A stretch of 64,000 nt of DNA, taken from CAZJHX01 sp964545715 (GTDB taxonomy: Bacteria; Myxococcota_A; UBA9042; GCA-2863065). Below are positions 17,634 to 26,532 of this stretch, in pieces. Numbering within the stretch: the stretch's first letter is position 1; every line of letters starts with the position of its first letter. The notes under the pieces were generated by a model, which saw nothing but the letters and a program-made list of their open reading frames with translations, did not search any database and was not told where the DNA came from. The stretch spans positions 62,001-126,000 of the forward strand of contig CAZJHX010000008.1 in assembly GCA_964545715.1 (NCBI GenBank). Reading direction: 5' to 3'. The translations under genes were made by a program, and so were the position numbers.

Positions 17634-18233
17634 CTAGTCGTCGTCGTCGTCGTCAGCCGGATCGCCCGGCGTTACGACATCGACCTCGTCCCAACTGTCG
17701 TGAGTGTCCGAAATGGTGCGCTGAATCTTCAGCACCGCGTTGTGCAGCTTCAGCAGCGTCTCGGTTGGACGCGAGTACAGGTTGTACAGCTGCGTGTTGG
17801 CGTCGCGCAGACGCTTGCTGAGGTGGATGATGATCTGGTCCAGAATCTTGAACGCAAACGGGCTGCCCGCGTTGAACAGCCGCTCGAAGTCCTCGCGTGA
17901 GCACTCCAAAGTCGTCACGCTGGTCTTGGCGCCCACGGTGGCCGACCGCGGCTTGCCGTCGATCAGCGACACCTGGCCGATCATCGAGCCCTTGCCCAGC
18001 TGACCCAGCCGCTCTCGACTGTCGCCCTCGCCCAGGTCCTTGTAGATCTCGACGATGCCGCGGCACACGATGAAAAAGGAGAAGGCGCGGTCACCCTCGC
18101 GGCACAACAGCTCGCCCGGGCTGTACGCCTTGGACGTAAAGATGGCCAGCAGCGTGTTCTTTTCGCGCTTGTTGAGACCCGCGAACATCGGCAGGGAGTC
18201 GACCAGGTCGTAGAGCTCGCTTCCTACGTGCAT
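17634..18233 (-). CDS. Cyclic-nucleotide-binding-domain protein B
   Basis: This encodes 199 residues, starting at ATG 18233 one base after the previous stop. The cNBD beta-roll spans about 15-130. Its phosphate-binding cassette reads IGQVSLIDGKPRSATV: the sugar-contacting Glu of the usual GE is Gln87, while the phosphate-binding Arg96 is kept. A helical tail follows, ending in an acidic run of about six Asp. There is no helix-turn-helix, so it is not a CRP-type transcription factor. It may be a sensory subunit paired with the upstream gene. The ligand and partner are unknown. Confidence 0.83.
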   Translation of the reverse strand: MHVGSELYDLVDSLPMFAGLNKREKNTLLAIFTSKAYSPGELLCREGDRAFSFFIVCRGIVEIYKDLGEGDSRERLGQLGKGSMIGQVSLIDGKPRSATVGAKTSVTTLECSREDFERLFNAGSPFAFKILDQIIIHLSKRLRDANTQLYNLYSRPTETLLKLHNAVLKIQRTISDTHDSWDEVDVVTPGDPADDDDDD

Positions 18234-18234
18234 C

Positions 18235-18780
18235 TTAGTCCCCGCTTGGCGCGTCGACGGGGCGCGCATATTTGGCCAGGCGGCGGTAGCGCTTCTCCAT
18301 CAGCTTCATGTGCTTTTGGGGCTCGCTGAAGATCTCACCGATACGCAGGTTGATCGCCCTCAGACGCTCGCAAATCGTCGGTCCAAGCGCGCGCAGCACC
18401 TTGAACGCCGCCGGTCGCAGCGTGTCCCGCAGCTCCGCAAACTTGCGCTTGTCGATGTGGTACAGGATGCAGTCGTTGACCGTCGTGACCGTGGCGCTGA
18501 CCGGCCCGTCGTCGATGAGCGACATCTCGCCGAACACGTCTCCCTTGTAGAGGTTGGCCAGGTGGGTGTCGTCCCCCTGGAACAAGCGCATGCGGCACGT
18601 ACACAGGCCATGCACGATGACGTACATGCCGTGCCCGGGCTTGCCCTCCTCCAGGATGGTGTAGCCCTTGGGTGCCTTGAAGAGGCGACTGATTTGGATG
18701 ATCTCGTCCAGCTCATCGGTCGTGAGCGTGCGGAACAGAGGCACCGCTTTATAGATTTTGGCGTAGTCTTCCTGCTTCAT
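18235..18780 (-). CDS. Cyclic-nucleotide-binding-domain protein A
   Basis: This 181-residue protein has a cNBD at about 10-130 and a basic helical tail ending ARPVDAPSGD. The phosphate-binding cassette reads FGEMSLIDDGPVSATV: Glu85 is kept, but the position of the phosphate-binding Arg is Val94. It therefore lacks the residue that protein B keeps, and keeps the one that B lacks. No DNA-binding or catalytic domain is attached. It sits 13 bp after the amidase gene and 1 bp before protein B. It probably does not bind cAMP canonically alone; a heteromeric sensor is inference. Confidence 0.83.
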   Translation of the reverse strand: MKQEDYAKIYKAVPLFRTLTTDELDEIIQISRLFKAPKGYTILEEGKPGHGMYVIVHGLCTCRMRLFQGDDTHLANLYKGDVFGEMSLIDDGPVSATVTTVNDCILYHIDKRKFAELRDTLRPAAFKVLRALGPTICERLRAINLRIGEIFSEPQKHMKLMEKRYRRLAKYARPVDAPSGD

Positions 18781-18793
18781 GAGCGACCGGAGT

Positions 18794-19567
18794 CTACCGC
18801 CGCTTCAAGCGCTTGTCGAGCTTGAGCAGGGCCCTGTAAATGCCCAACGCGATGCGGTTTTGGTACTCCGGCGTGAGCAGCGATTTGCCCTCCTCGGCAT
18901 GGGTGAGAAACCCAACCTCGACCACAACCGCGGGCATCTGAGCCTCCTTCAGGACGGCAAACGGCGCCTGCATGACGCCGCGACGCGGAGCTCGCAGCGT
19001 CACGTGCAGCTCGTCGAGGATGATCTCCGCCAGCGCCTCCGCCTGCTCGTGGGCGCGGTGCATCTGGGCGTCCCGCAGCACTTTGTCTAACGCGGACGGC
19101 GCCTTGGAGCGCGCGGGGCCCGCGGCCTTGCCCGCCTCCTGGTCCTCCCACCCGACCAGGCGCGTGATCTCTGCGCTGGAGGACTCCGCCGACAAGAAAT
19201 AGACCTCCAGCCCATGTGCCAGCGGGTTGGGGCTGGCGTTGCAGTGAATGCTGAGCAGGATGTCGCCGCCCACCTTGTTGGCGATGCGCGTGCGCTCGCG
19301 CAGCCCGACGAACTCGTCACCGTGACGCGTCATCGTCACCTTGGCGTTGCTGTGCTTGGTCAAAAGCGTGCGAAGTCTGTTCGCGATCGGCAGCGTGACG
19401 TACTTCTCGTGCTTGCCGTGTGCGCCCGGCGTGCCCATGTTGTGGCCGCCGTGTCCCGGGTCCACAACGATGTGTTTCAGGGTACCCAGCTTGCGCTTGG
19501 GCGGCCGCGCGGACAGGGGGGCGGCGAGGGTGAGAACCAACAAGCAGATCGGCAGCGTGCGCAACAT
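18794..19567 (-). CDS. N-acetylmuramoyl-L-alanine amidase (Amidase_3)
   Basis: This is a 257-residue exported zinc amidase that cleaves the lactyl-amide bond between MurNAc and the stem peptide. ATG 19567 begins a signal peptide, MLRTLPICLLVLTLAAPLSA. Motifs are DPGHGGHNMGTPG (first zinc His), HEKYVTLPIA (zinc Glu), SIHCNAS (third zinc ligand) and VVVEVGFLTH (catalytic Glu), as in AmiC/CwlD. It has no cell-wall targeting domain, so localisation is periplasmic only. It is first in an operon with two cNBD proteins, nadA and rnhB, and diverges from the enoyl-CoA hydratase gene. Confidence 0.9.
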   Translation of the reverse strand: MLRTLPICLLVLTLAAPLSARPPKRKLGTLKHIVVDPGHGGHNMGTPGAHGKHEKYVTLPIANRLRTLLTKHSNAKVTMTRHGDEFVGLRERTRIANKVGGDILLSIHCNASPNPLAHGLEVYFLSAESSSAEITRLVGWEDQEAGKAAGPARSKAPSALDKVLRDAQMHRAHEQAEALAEIILDELHVTLRAPRRGVMQAPFAVLKEAQMPAVVVEVGFLTHAEEGKSLLTPEYQNRIALGIYRALLKLDKRLKRR

Positions 19568-19634
19568 GCGTGCGATTGTCGATCGGGTCGGCGAACACAC
19601 CAATTTTTTCGCCCCCTGTGATATATGGACGCCC

Positions 19635-20432
19635 ATGTCCGCAACAGCATCCACGTACGACAACTTGCTGGTGGAGCGGCAGGGCGCCGTCGGCGTCGTG
19701 ACCGTCAATCGCCCCAAAGTCCTCAACGCCCTGGACGTACACACACTGACCGAGCTCTACGCCGCTTTTGGCGAGCTTGGCGACGACAGCTGTGTGCGCG
19801 GCATCGTGCTCACGGGCGCCGGGGACAAGGCCTTTGTCGCCGGCGCCGACATCGCACATCTGGCCTCGCTGGGGCCGCTGCAGGCGCACGAGTTCTCCCA
19901 GGTCGGCGGGCGAACTCTGCGCCGCATCGAGACGCTGGACAAGCCGGTCATCGCCGCGGTCAACGGCTTTGCTCTGGGCGGCGGCTGTGAGCTCGCGCTT
20001 GCGTGCGACGTGATCATCGCGTCCGAGAAGGCGCGCTTCGGCCAGCCCGAGGTCAACCTGGGCGTCATCCCGGGCTTTGGCGGCACCCAGCGCCTGTCGC
20101 GCCTGGTCGGCAAAAACCTGGCCCGCTACATGTGCTTCACCGGCGACATCTTCCGCGCGGACTGGGCCCTGGCCAAGGGCATCGCCGCGGAGGTCGTCGC
20201 ACACGACGAGCTGCTGCCGCGGTGCATCGCCATCATGCAGAAGATCGCCGACAAGGGCCCGCTGGCCGTCGCGTCGGCTAAGCGCGTCATCCAAAACGGG
20301 TTCGACCTGGGGCTGGAGACCGCCCTGGAGCTCGAGGCCATGGCGTTTGCCAACCTGTTCGCTTCCGCAGACTCCAAAGAGGGCATGCAGGCCTTTTTGG
20401 AGAAGCGGAAGGCCACTTTCACAGGGGAGTAG
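19635..20432 (+). CDS. Enoyl-CoA hydratase (crotonase family)
   Basis: This 265-residue enzyme hydrates 2-enoyl-CoA to 3-hydroxyacyl-CoA. ATG 19635 is chosen because it begins the canonical N-terminus (YDNLLVERQGAVGVVTVNRP); upstream sequence is antisense to the amidase. The oxyanion-hole segments AGADIAHL and GFALGGGCELALACD are present, with both catalytic glutamates, one in GGCELA and one in FGQPEVNLGVIPGFGG. It leads an operon of acyl-CoA dehydrogenases and a B12 subunit, 3 nt before the next start. No Shine-Dalgarno sequence is visible; TATATG ends 7 nt upstream of ATG, so a leaderless transcript is possible. Confidence 0.93.
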   Translation: MSATASTYDNLLVERQGAVGVVTVNRPKVLNALDVHTLTELYAAFGELGDDSCVRGIVLTGAGDKAFVAGADIAHLASLGPLQAHEFSQVGGRTLRRIETLDKPVIAAVNGFALGGGCELALACDVIIASEKARFGQPEVNLGVIPGFGGTQRLSRLVGKNLARYMCFTGDIFRADWALAKGIAAEVVAHDELLPRCIAIMQKIADKGPLAVASAKRVIQNGFDLGLETALELEAMAFANLFASADSKEGMQAFLEKRKATFTGE

Positions 20433-20435
20433 CCC

Positions 20436-21586
<1,151 letters not shown>

Positions 21587-21587
<1 letters not shown>

Positions 21588-22735
21588 TGCTCTTTGAACT
21601 GACAGCCGATCACCAGGCGGTGATCGACCGCGCCCGGGCCATCGCGGACGAGGTACTGCGCCCCGCCGCGCGGGATCGGGATCGGGACGAGACCTTTCCG
21701 ATGGCTGAGGCGCGCGTGCTGGCCAAAGCCGGGCTGATGGGTGTGGCGTCGCCTGCCGAATACGGCGGCTCGGGGCAGGGCGCCATCGAGTATGCGCTGG
21801 CCATTCACGAGATCGCCGCTGCCTGCGCCTCAACCGCGGTGACGATGGCGGTCACCAACATGGTCGGCGAGATGATCGTCAAGTTCGGCACTGAGGACCA
21901 GCAGGCGCGCTTTCTGCCGCTGCTCAACGGGGGCGACTCGCCGGTCGGCTCGTTTTGTTTGTCAGAGCCCCACAGCGGGTCCGACGCGGCGGCGCTGTCG
22001 GCAAAGGCTGTGCGCGACGGTGACGACTGGATCCTCAACGGCACCAAGATGTGGGTCACCAGCGGTGCGCACTGCTCGGTCGGGCTGGTGATGGCCCGCA
22101 CTGTTTCGTCCGGCCCGCCCGCCCCCACCCGCCCACCCAACCGGGCCAAGGGCATCACGACATTCCTGATCCACCGAGACAACCCGGGTTACATCCCGAA
22201 CAAGGCCGAGGACAAGATGGGCCTGCGCGGGTCGAACACGGCCGCCATCACGCTGGAGGATTGCCGCGTCCCCAACAGCGACGTGCTCGGCGAAGAGGGC
22301 GACGGCTTCAAGGTGGCGATGACCGCGCTGGACGGCGGCCGGGTCGGCATCGGCTCGCAGGCGCTGGGCATCGCGCGCTCGGCCATGCAGCTGGCGGTGA
22401 AGCTGGCCGGACCGCAGCCGTCCCAGGCGCAGCAGTTTCGCATCGCGGACATGGCGACGCGCTTTGACGCGGGCTGGCTCATGGTGCAGCGGGCGGCGTA
22501 CCTGCGGGCGAAGGGCACGCGCATGACCCGACAGGCGGCCATGGCCAAGGTTTACGCCACCGAGGCCGCCAATACGATCGCGGAGCTGGCGTTGCAGACG
22601 GCGGGCCCCGAGGGGCTGCTGAGCGCCAATGACATCGAGCGCTACCTACGCGACGTGCGCGTGACGCGCATTTATGAGGGCACCAGCGAAATCCAGCGGC
22701 TCGTGATCGCACGCGAGCTGCTCAGGGGGATGTAG
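21587..22735 (+). CDS. Acyl-CoA dehydrogenase
   Basis: This 382-residue acyl-CoA dehydrogenase starts at GTG 21587, overlapping the previous stop by one base. Complete family motifs are SFCLSEPHSGSDA, WILNGTKMWVTSGA, KMGLRGSNTA, GRVGIGSQALGIAR and catalytic IYEGTSEIQRLV. A Pro/Ala-rich insertion (PPAPTRPPNRAKG) in the beta-domain is unusual. The C-terminal helix has LQTAGPEGLLSANDIERYL where QxxGGxGY is usual, so the flavin-adenine contact loop differs. Substrate may be a branched-chain acyl-CoA, which is inference from the operon. Confidence 0.9.
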
Positions 22736-22736
22736 A

Positions 22737-23171
22737 TTGAGCACAGAAGAAACCGGACGACGGGGACGGGTCCTCATCGGCAAGCCGGGCCTGGACGGCC
22801 ACGATCGAGGCGCCAAAGTGGTGGCGCGTGGGCTCCGCGATGCCGGCTTTGAGGTGATCTACACCGGGCTGCACCAGACCCCGGCGATGATCGCGGCCGC
22901 TGCGGTTCAAGAAGACGTGGACTGCGTCGGGATCTCGATCCTGTCGGGCGCCCACAACCACCTGGTGCCCGAGATTCGGCGCGAGCTGGCCGAGCGCGGC
23001 GCCACCGACATCCCGCTGTTTGTCGGGGGGATCATCCCGCAGGCCGACGTGGACTCGCTCAAGGCGGACCATGGCGTGCTTGAGGTCTTTACGCCGGGCG
23101 CCACGCTGCAGTCGATCTGCGATGTGGTCAGCGCAGCGGTGGATGCCCGCGACATGTCGGAGCTTTCATGA
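22737..23171 (+). CDS. B12-binding subunit of an acyl-CoA mutase (methylmalonyl-CoA mutase C-terminal-domain type)
   Basis: This is a 144-residue stand-alone cobalamin-binding domain with Rossmann-like fold. The lower-ligand motif DxHxxG is seen as DGHDRG at 20-25, with GISILSGAHNHLVP and the glycine-rich GGIIPQADVDSL that cradles the nucleotide tail. It would act with a separate large catalytic subunit in carbon-skeleton rearrangement of methylmalonyl-CoA, isobutyryl-CoA or similar. No large subunit lies in this window; its chaperone meaB is at 35161. The start is TTG 22737, one base after the previous stop, and the 3' end overlaps the cupin gene by ATGA. Confidence 0.9.
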   Translation: MSTEETGRRGRVLIGKPGLDGHDRGAKVVARGLRDAGFEVIYTGLHQTPAMIAAAAVQEDVDCVGISILSGAHNHLVPEIRRELAERGATDIPLFVGGIIPQADVDSLKADHGVLEVFTPGATLQSICDVVSAAVDARDMSELS

Positions 23172-23566
23172 CGCGCGCGGTGCTGCTGATCTCCGGCGCC
23201 TGGTTGCTGGTGGCGGCCGGTCCGCCGACCTACGAGATCGCCAAGGGCAAGGCCACTGTGACCATGCTCAGCGAGGGCGGCTCGTACATGGGCATCATCA
23301 CCGGCAAGCCCGGGCTGAAGGTGCCGCCGCACGTGCACAAGGACTCCGCTGAGCTGCTGTATGTGCTGGAAGGCGGCGGCTGGATGACCATCGCCGGCAA
23401 GCGCTCGAAAGTCGTACCCGGGATGGCGATTCAGGTGCCGCCCAACACCGAGCACTCCTTTGAGATCCCCGCCGACTTCAAAGGCGGCGACTTCAAGGCT
23501 GTGCAGGTCTACGCGAAGTCGGGTCCCGAGCAGCGCTTCAAGAAAGGACGACTGATCAAGCCGTGA
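23168..23566 (+). CDS. Exported cupin-domain protein
   Basis: This 132-residue protein has an N-terminal signal peptide (TRAVLLISGAWLLVAAG) and a single cupin barrel. Cupin motif 1 is visible as PHVHKDSAELLYVLEG and motif 2 as PPNTEHSFE, giving the usual His/Glu metal ligands. It is unexpected between cytoplasmic acyl-CoA genes, because export would put it in the periplasm. It overlaps both neighbours by 4 nt (ATGA, GTGA), so it is translationally coupled. It may bind a small molecule or act as a mono-domain metalloenzyme. The substrate is unknown. Confidence 0.85.
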   Translation: MTRAVLLISGAWLLVAAGPPTYEIAKGKATVTMLSEGGSYMGIITGKPGLKVPPHVHKDSAELLYVLEGGGWMTIAGKRSKVVPGMAIQVPPNTEHSFEIPADFKGGDFKAVQVYAKSGPEQRFKKGRLIKP

Positions 23567-24528
23567 ACTTTGAGCTGACCGAAGATCAGGGTGTCATCCG
23601 CGGCATGGTTCGCGATCTGGCTCGCGCCGGGGCGCCCACCGTCAAGTCGCTGGGCGAGCTGGGCCTGATGGGCATCATGGCGCCCGAGAAGATCGGCGGC
23701 TCCGGCATGGGGCTGGTGGACGCCTGCGTCATTTTAGAAGAGCTGGCAGCGCGGCATCCATCGACGGCGCGCACGGTCCAAATCCACAACACGCTGGCGC
23801 TGGGCGCGCTGCTCGAGGCCGGCACAGAGGCGCAGCAGGCCGAGTGGGCCGAGAGGCTGGCGACAGGCGCGGCGCTCGGCAGCTTTGGCGCCACGCCGGA
23901 TGGCAGTCGAGTCAACGGCGTCGCGCACGGGGAGACGGCAGATGTGGTCGTGGTCCTGGGCGCCGATGGTTTTGCGCTGATGACGGGCGGTGCGCCCCTG
24001 TGTCCCCCGGCCGGTATTCTGGGCTTTCGCGAGCTGCGCAAGTGCGACCTGTCCGGTGGGGCGTTGGAGCCGATGCCCCACGACGCCGCGCGGTCCATTC
24101 AGGCGGGTAACGTGGGCCTGTCGGCGATCGCGCTCGGCATCGCCCGTGGCGCGCTGGAGCATGGCTGCGCGTACGCTCAAGAGCGCAAGCAGTTTCGCAA
24201 GCCGATCAGCGAGTTTCAGGCGATTCAGTGGAAGATCGCGGACTCGGCGGTGGCGATCGACTCGGCGCGCCTGCTGGTGCACCGAGCGGCCTGGCTGCAC
24301 GACGTGGGCAAGGCGTTTGCCCGTCAGTCGGCCATGGCGCGGATCTCCGCGTGCGCGGCGGCTGTCGAGGTCACCGATCACGCGGTGCAGATACACGGTG
24401 GCTACGGCTACACGACCGACTTTCCGGTAGAGTCCCTCTTCCGGGACGCGCGCGCGTGCGCAGCCGTAGGCGGGACCCCGGACGCGCAACGAAACGACGT
24501 GGCCACTTCATTGTTGGCCAACTTCTAA
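23563..24528 (+). CDS. Degenerate acyl-CoA-dehydrogenase-like protein
   Basis: This is 321 residues against about 380 for the family, starting at GTG 23563. The N-terminal helices (ELTEDQGVIRGMVRDLA) and the C-terminal helical domain (ERKQFRKPISEFQAIQ, QIHGGYGYTTDF) are well kept. The middle beta-domain is shortened and lacks the SEPxxGSD flavin contact, reading SFGATPDGSRVNG instead. The catalytic-Glu motif YEGTSEIQ is replaced by VGGTPDAQ. It probably cannot dehydrogenate and may be a structural or regulatory partner of the two intact enzymes, or an early pseudogene. The frame is intact and translationally coupled, which argues for function. Confidence 0.82.
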   Translation: MNFELTEDQGVIRGMVRDLARAGAPTVKSLGELGLMGIMAPEKIGGSGMGLVDACVILEELAARHPSTARTVQIHNTLALGALLEAGTEAQQAEWAERLATGAALGSFGATPDGSRVNGVAHGETADVVVVLGADGFALMTGGAPLCPPAGILGFRELRKCDLSGGALEPMPHDAARSIQAGNVGLSAIALGIARGALEHGCAYAQERKQFRKPISEFQAIQWKIADSAVAIDSARLLVHRAAWLHDVGKAFARQSAMARISACAAAVEVTDHAVQIHGGYGYTTDFPVESLFRDARACAAVGGTPDAQRNDVATSLLANF

Positions 24529-24543
24529 CGAGGCAACGACAGC

Positions 24544-25578
24544 ATGCACAGACTCTCTCTTTGGGTGACCATCTTCGCGGCGACAGCGCTGTTGGCCTGC
24601 AGCACGGAAGGCGGCAAGAGCAGCAGCGGCGACGGCGACGACACCGGCACCGAAGGCACGGGCGACGATGAGACCGCCAGCGACTGCGCCTATGCGGGCG
24701 CTTACGCCACCGAGGGCTGCAACCCGCTGTGCCCCGAGGACCGTGGCGGCTGCGACGAGGGCTTCAGCTGCACGTTTGTGGGCGCGGGCTTCGGCTGCGT
24801 CCAGATCCCCACAGGGGAGGGCGAGGCGGCCGATCTGTGGAAGGGCTGCAACGACGAGAAGCCGTGCAAGCAGGGCGGCTGCATCGACGTGCCCGAGCTG
24901 GGCAAGAAGTGCTCCCCGTTCTGCAAAGAGGACGCGGACTGCGGTGCCGAGTACCAGTGCTCGGTCGAGCTCAGCTACGGCGGGACGGCGCCGATTCTGA
25001 TGTGCGCGCCAAGGCCGGCCGCGTGCAGCGTTTACAAGCAGGACTGCCCAGAGGGCGAGGGCTGCTATCTGGCCGGAGGGACTGGCTGCTACGAGGTTGG
25101 CGAGGCCAAAAAGGGCGACGACTGCAGCGAGGTCAACAGCTGTCTGAAGGGCCTGCTGTGCGTCAGTGACCGCTGCCACGAGGTCTGCAACCCCAAGACC
25201 AATGGTCCCGACCCCAAGTGCCACCTCTTCTGCCCGACAGGCGGCGCCATTCAGGGTGTGCCGGACATCGGCGTCTGCCCGCTGCCCGACAACGAGCCTG
25301 CGTGCAACATCATGGGCGACAACAGCGACTGTCCGGCTGGCCAGATCTGCTACTACGTCGCCTACACCGGCGGTCGCTGCCGCAAGCCGGGCTCGGGCGC
25401 CGTCTCGTCCAAGTGCGACGACGAAGAAGACTGCGCGGAGGGCCTGGCCTGCTTCCCGTCCGGTACCAACTGCAAGGCGATGTGCAACCCGGCCGAGGCG
25501 ATGCACAACGAGTGCAGCAACGTCGGCGTCCCCTGCTCTCCGCTGCCGGGCTCAGCCGCCGGCTTCTGCGACGAGTAG
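24544..25578 (+). CDS. Cys-rich lipoprotein
   Basis: This is a 344-residue lipoprotein. The signal peptide ends ALLACS and is followed by a Gly/Ser/Asp-rich linker. The mature part carries many cysteines in repeats such as CEEG/CDEDxDC-like blocks (CKEDADCGAEYQCS, CPEGEGCYLAGG, CDDEEDCAEGLACFP), suggesting disulfide-stabilised small modules of the sort seen in myxobacterial surface proteins. No catalytic motif is visible. It follows the acyl-CoA operon by 15 nt but is functionally unrelated. It is convergent with the minus-strand gene ending at 25585. Confidence 0.85.
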   Translation: MHRLSLWVTIFAATALLACSTEGGKSSSGDGDDTGTEGTGDDETASDCAYAGAYATEGCNPLCPEDRGGCDEGFSCTFVGAGFGCVQIPTGEGEAADLWKGCNDEKPCKQGGCIDVPELGKKCSPFCKEDADCGAEYQCSVELSYGGTAPILMCAPRPAACSVYKQDCPEGEGCYLAGGTGCYEVGEAKKGDDCSEVNSCLKGLLCVSDRCHEVCNPKTNGPDPKCHLFCPTGGAIQGVPDIGVCPLPDNEPACNIMGDNSDCPAGQICYYVAYTGGRCRKPGSGAVSSKCDDEEDCAEGLACFPSGTNCKAMCNPAEAMHNECSNVGVPCSPLPGSAAGFCDE

Positions 25579-25584
25579 CCCACT

Positions 25585-26532
25585 CTACGGGGACGCGACC
25601 AATCGCAGCAGCTGGCCGCGATATCGGTCTATCCAGGTGACCTCGCCCTGGTGCACCACCAGATCCGAGGGGCGCGTGTCGACCGCGAGCACCTCCAGGA
25701 CGCCGTCGGGGAGCGCGACGCGGGCAATGTAGCTGCTGGCGGCCCAGTACAGGGCCCCACCGTCTTCCTGCAGCGCTTTGGGGCTGCTCTGAGCCAGCGC
25801 GATCGGACGCAAGGACGAGTCGGGGGGCTGCTCGGGGTCGAAGCGATGCACAAAGCCGTGACCCTCGGCCATCAGCAGGTACAGGGTGCCGCCGACCTGC
25901 ACAAACTCGCGCGTGTGGAAGCGGGACGTGCCCAGCCGCGTGGTGGCCCCGGTCGCCGGGTCGAGTCGAAACAGGCCGCGTGGCTCGTCGCCTGACCAGC
26001 CCAGCAGATAGTCCGTGTCCCGCACCATCAGGCGGTCGTGTGGGCCCAGCCCTTCCGCGATCAGCTCCACGGCGCTGCCGGCGGTCGGTACTCGGAAGAG
26101 GCGTGCGTCCGAGGGGCTCTGCTCCGCCTTGTCCGGCTGGTCTTCCAGCCAGTAGAGATGGGCCGAGGCGGCGGTCACCGCGCGAAGTCCCGGTCGATCG
26201 AAGGCCAGGCTCTCGACCTTGTTGGTGTCGAAGCGCGCGAGCATGCCGGGCAGCACGCCGTAGAATTCGCCGTCATGGCGCAGCAGGACCACGCCTGGCG
26301 GCAGGTCGGCGCGCACGACCTCGTGTGCGGTGGCCGACGCAGCCGGGTCGACGCGAAGCAGGGAGTCGTTGCGCACAACAAGCCATGCCGCGCCGTCCCG
26401 AAATAACTGAGTCGCGTCCGAAAGGCCCGTGGCCAGCACGGTGGGCGGCGCCAGCTGGCGAGGGCGGGGCTGGTAGGTGTGCTGGGCGGGCGGACCGGCC
26501 AGGCAGACGGTGACGAGCAGTCCGGCGATCAT
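25585..26532 (-). CDS. Exported beta-propeller-like protein
   Basis: This is a 315-residue protein. ATG 26532 is chosen because it overlaps the upstream stop as ATGA and begins a signal peptide (MIAGLLVTVCLAGPPA). Repeated blades are visible as D-containing strands: LLRVDPAASATA, MLARFDTNKVESLAF, LFRVPTAGSAVEL, LFRLDPATGATTRLG, FVHRFDPEQPPD, YIARVALPDGVLEVLAV. This gives a six- or seven-bladed propeller resembling NHL/DUF5050-like folds. There is no catalytic signature. It is translationally coupled to the esterase/SUMF1-like fusion gene. A role in binding or presenting a surface ligand is inference. Confidence 0.8.
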   Translation of the reverse strand: MIAGLLVTVCLAGPPAQHTYQPRPRQLAPPTVLATGLSDATQLFRDGAAWLVVRNDSLLRVDPAASATAHEVVRADLPPGVVLLRHDGEFYGVLPGMLARFDTNKVESLAFDRPGLRAVTAASAHLYWLEDQPDKAEQSPSDARLFRVPTAGSAVELIAEGLGPHDRLMVRDTDYLLGWSGDEPRGLFRLDPATGATTRLGTSRFHTREFVQVGGTLYLLMAEGHGFVHRFDPEQPPDSSLRPIALAQSSPKALQEDGGALYWAASSYIARVALPDGVLEVLAVDTRPSDLVVHQGEVTWIDRYRGQLLRLVASP

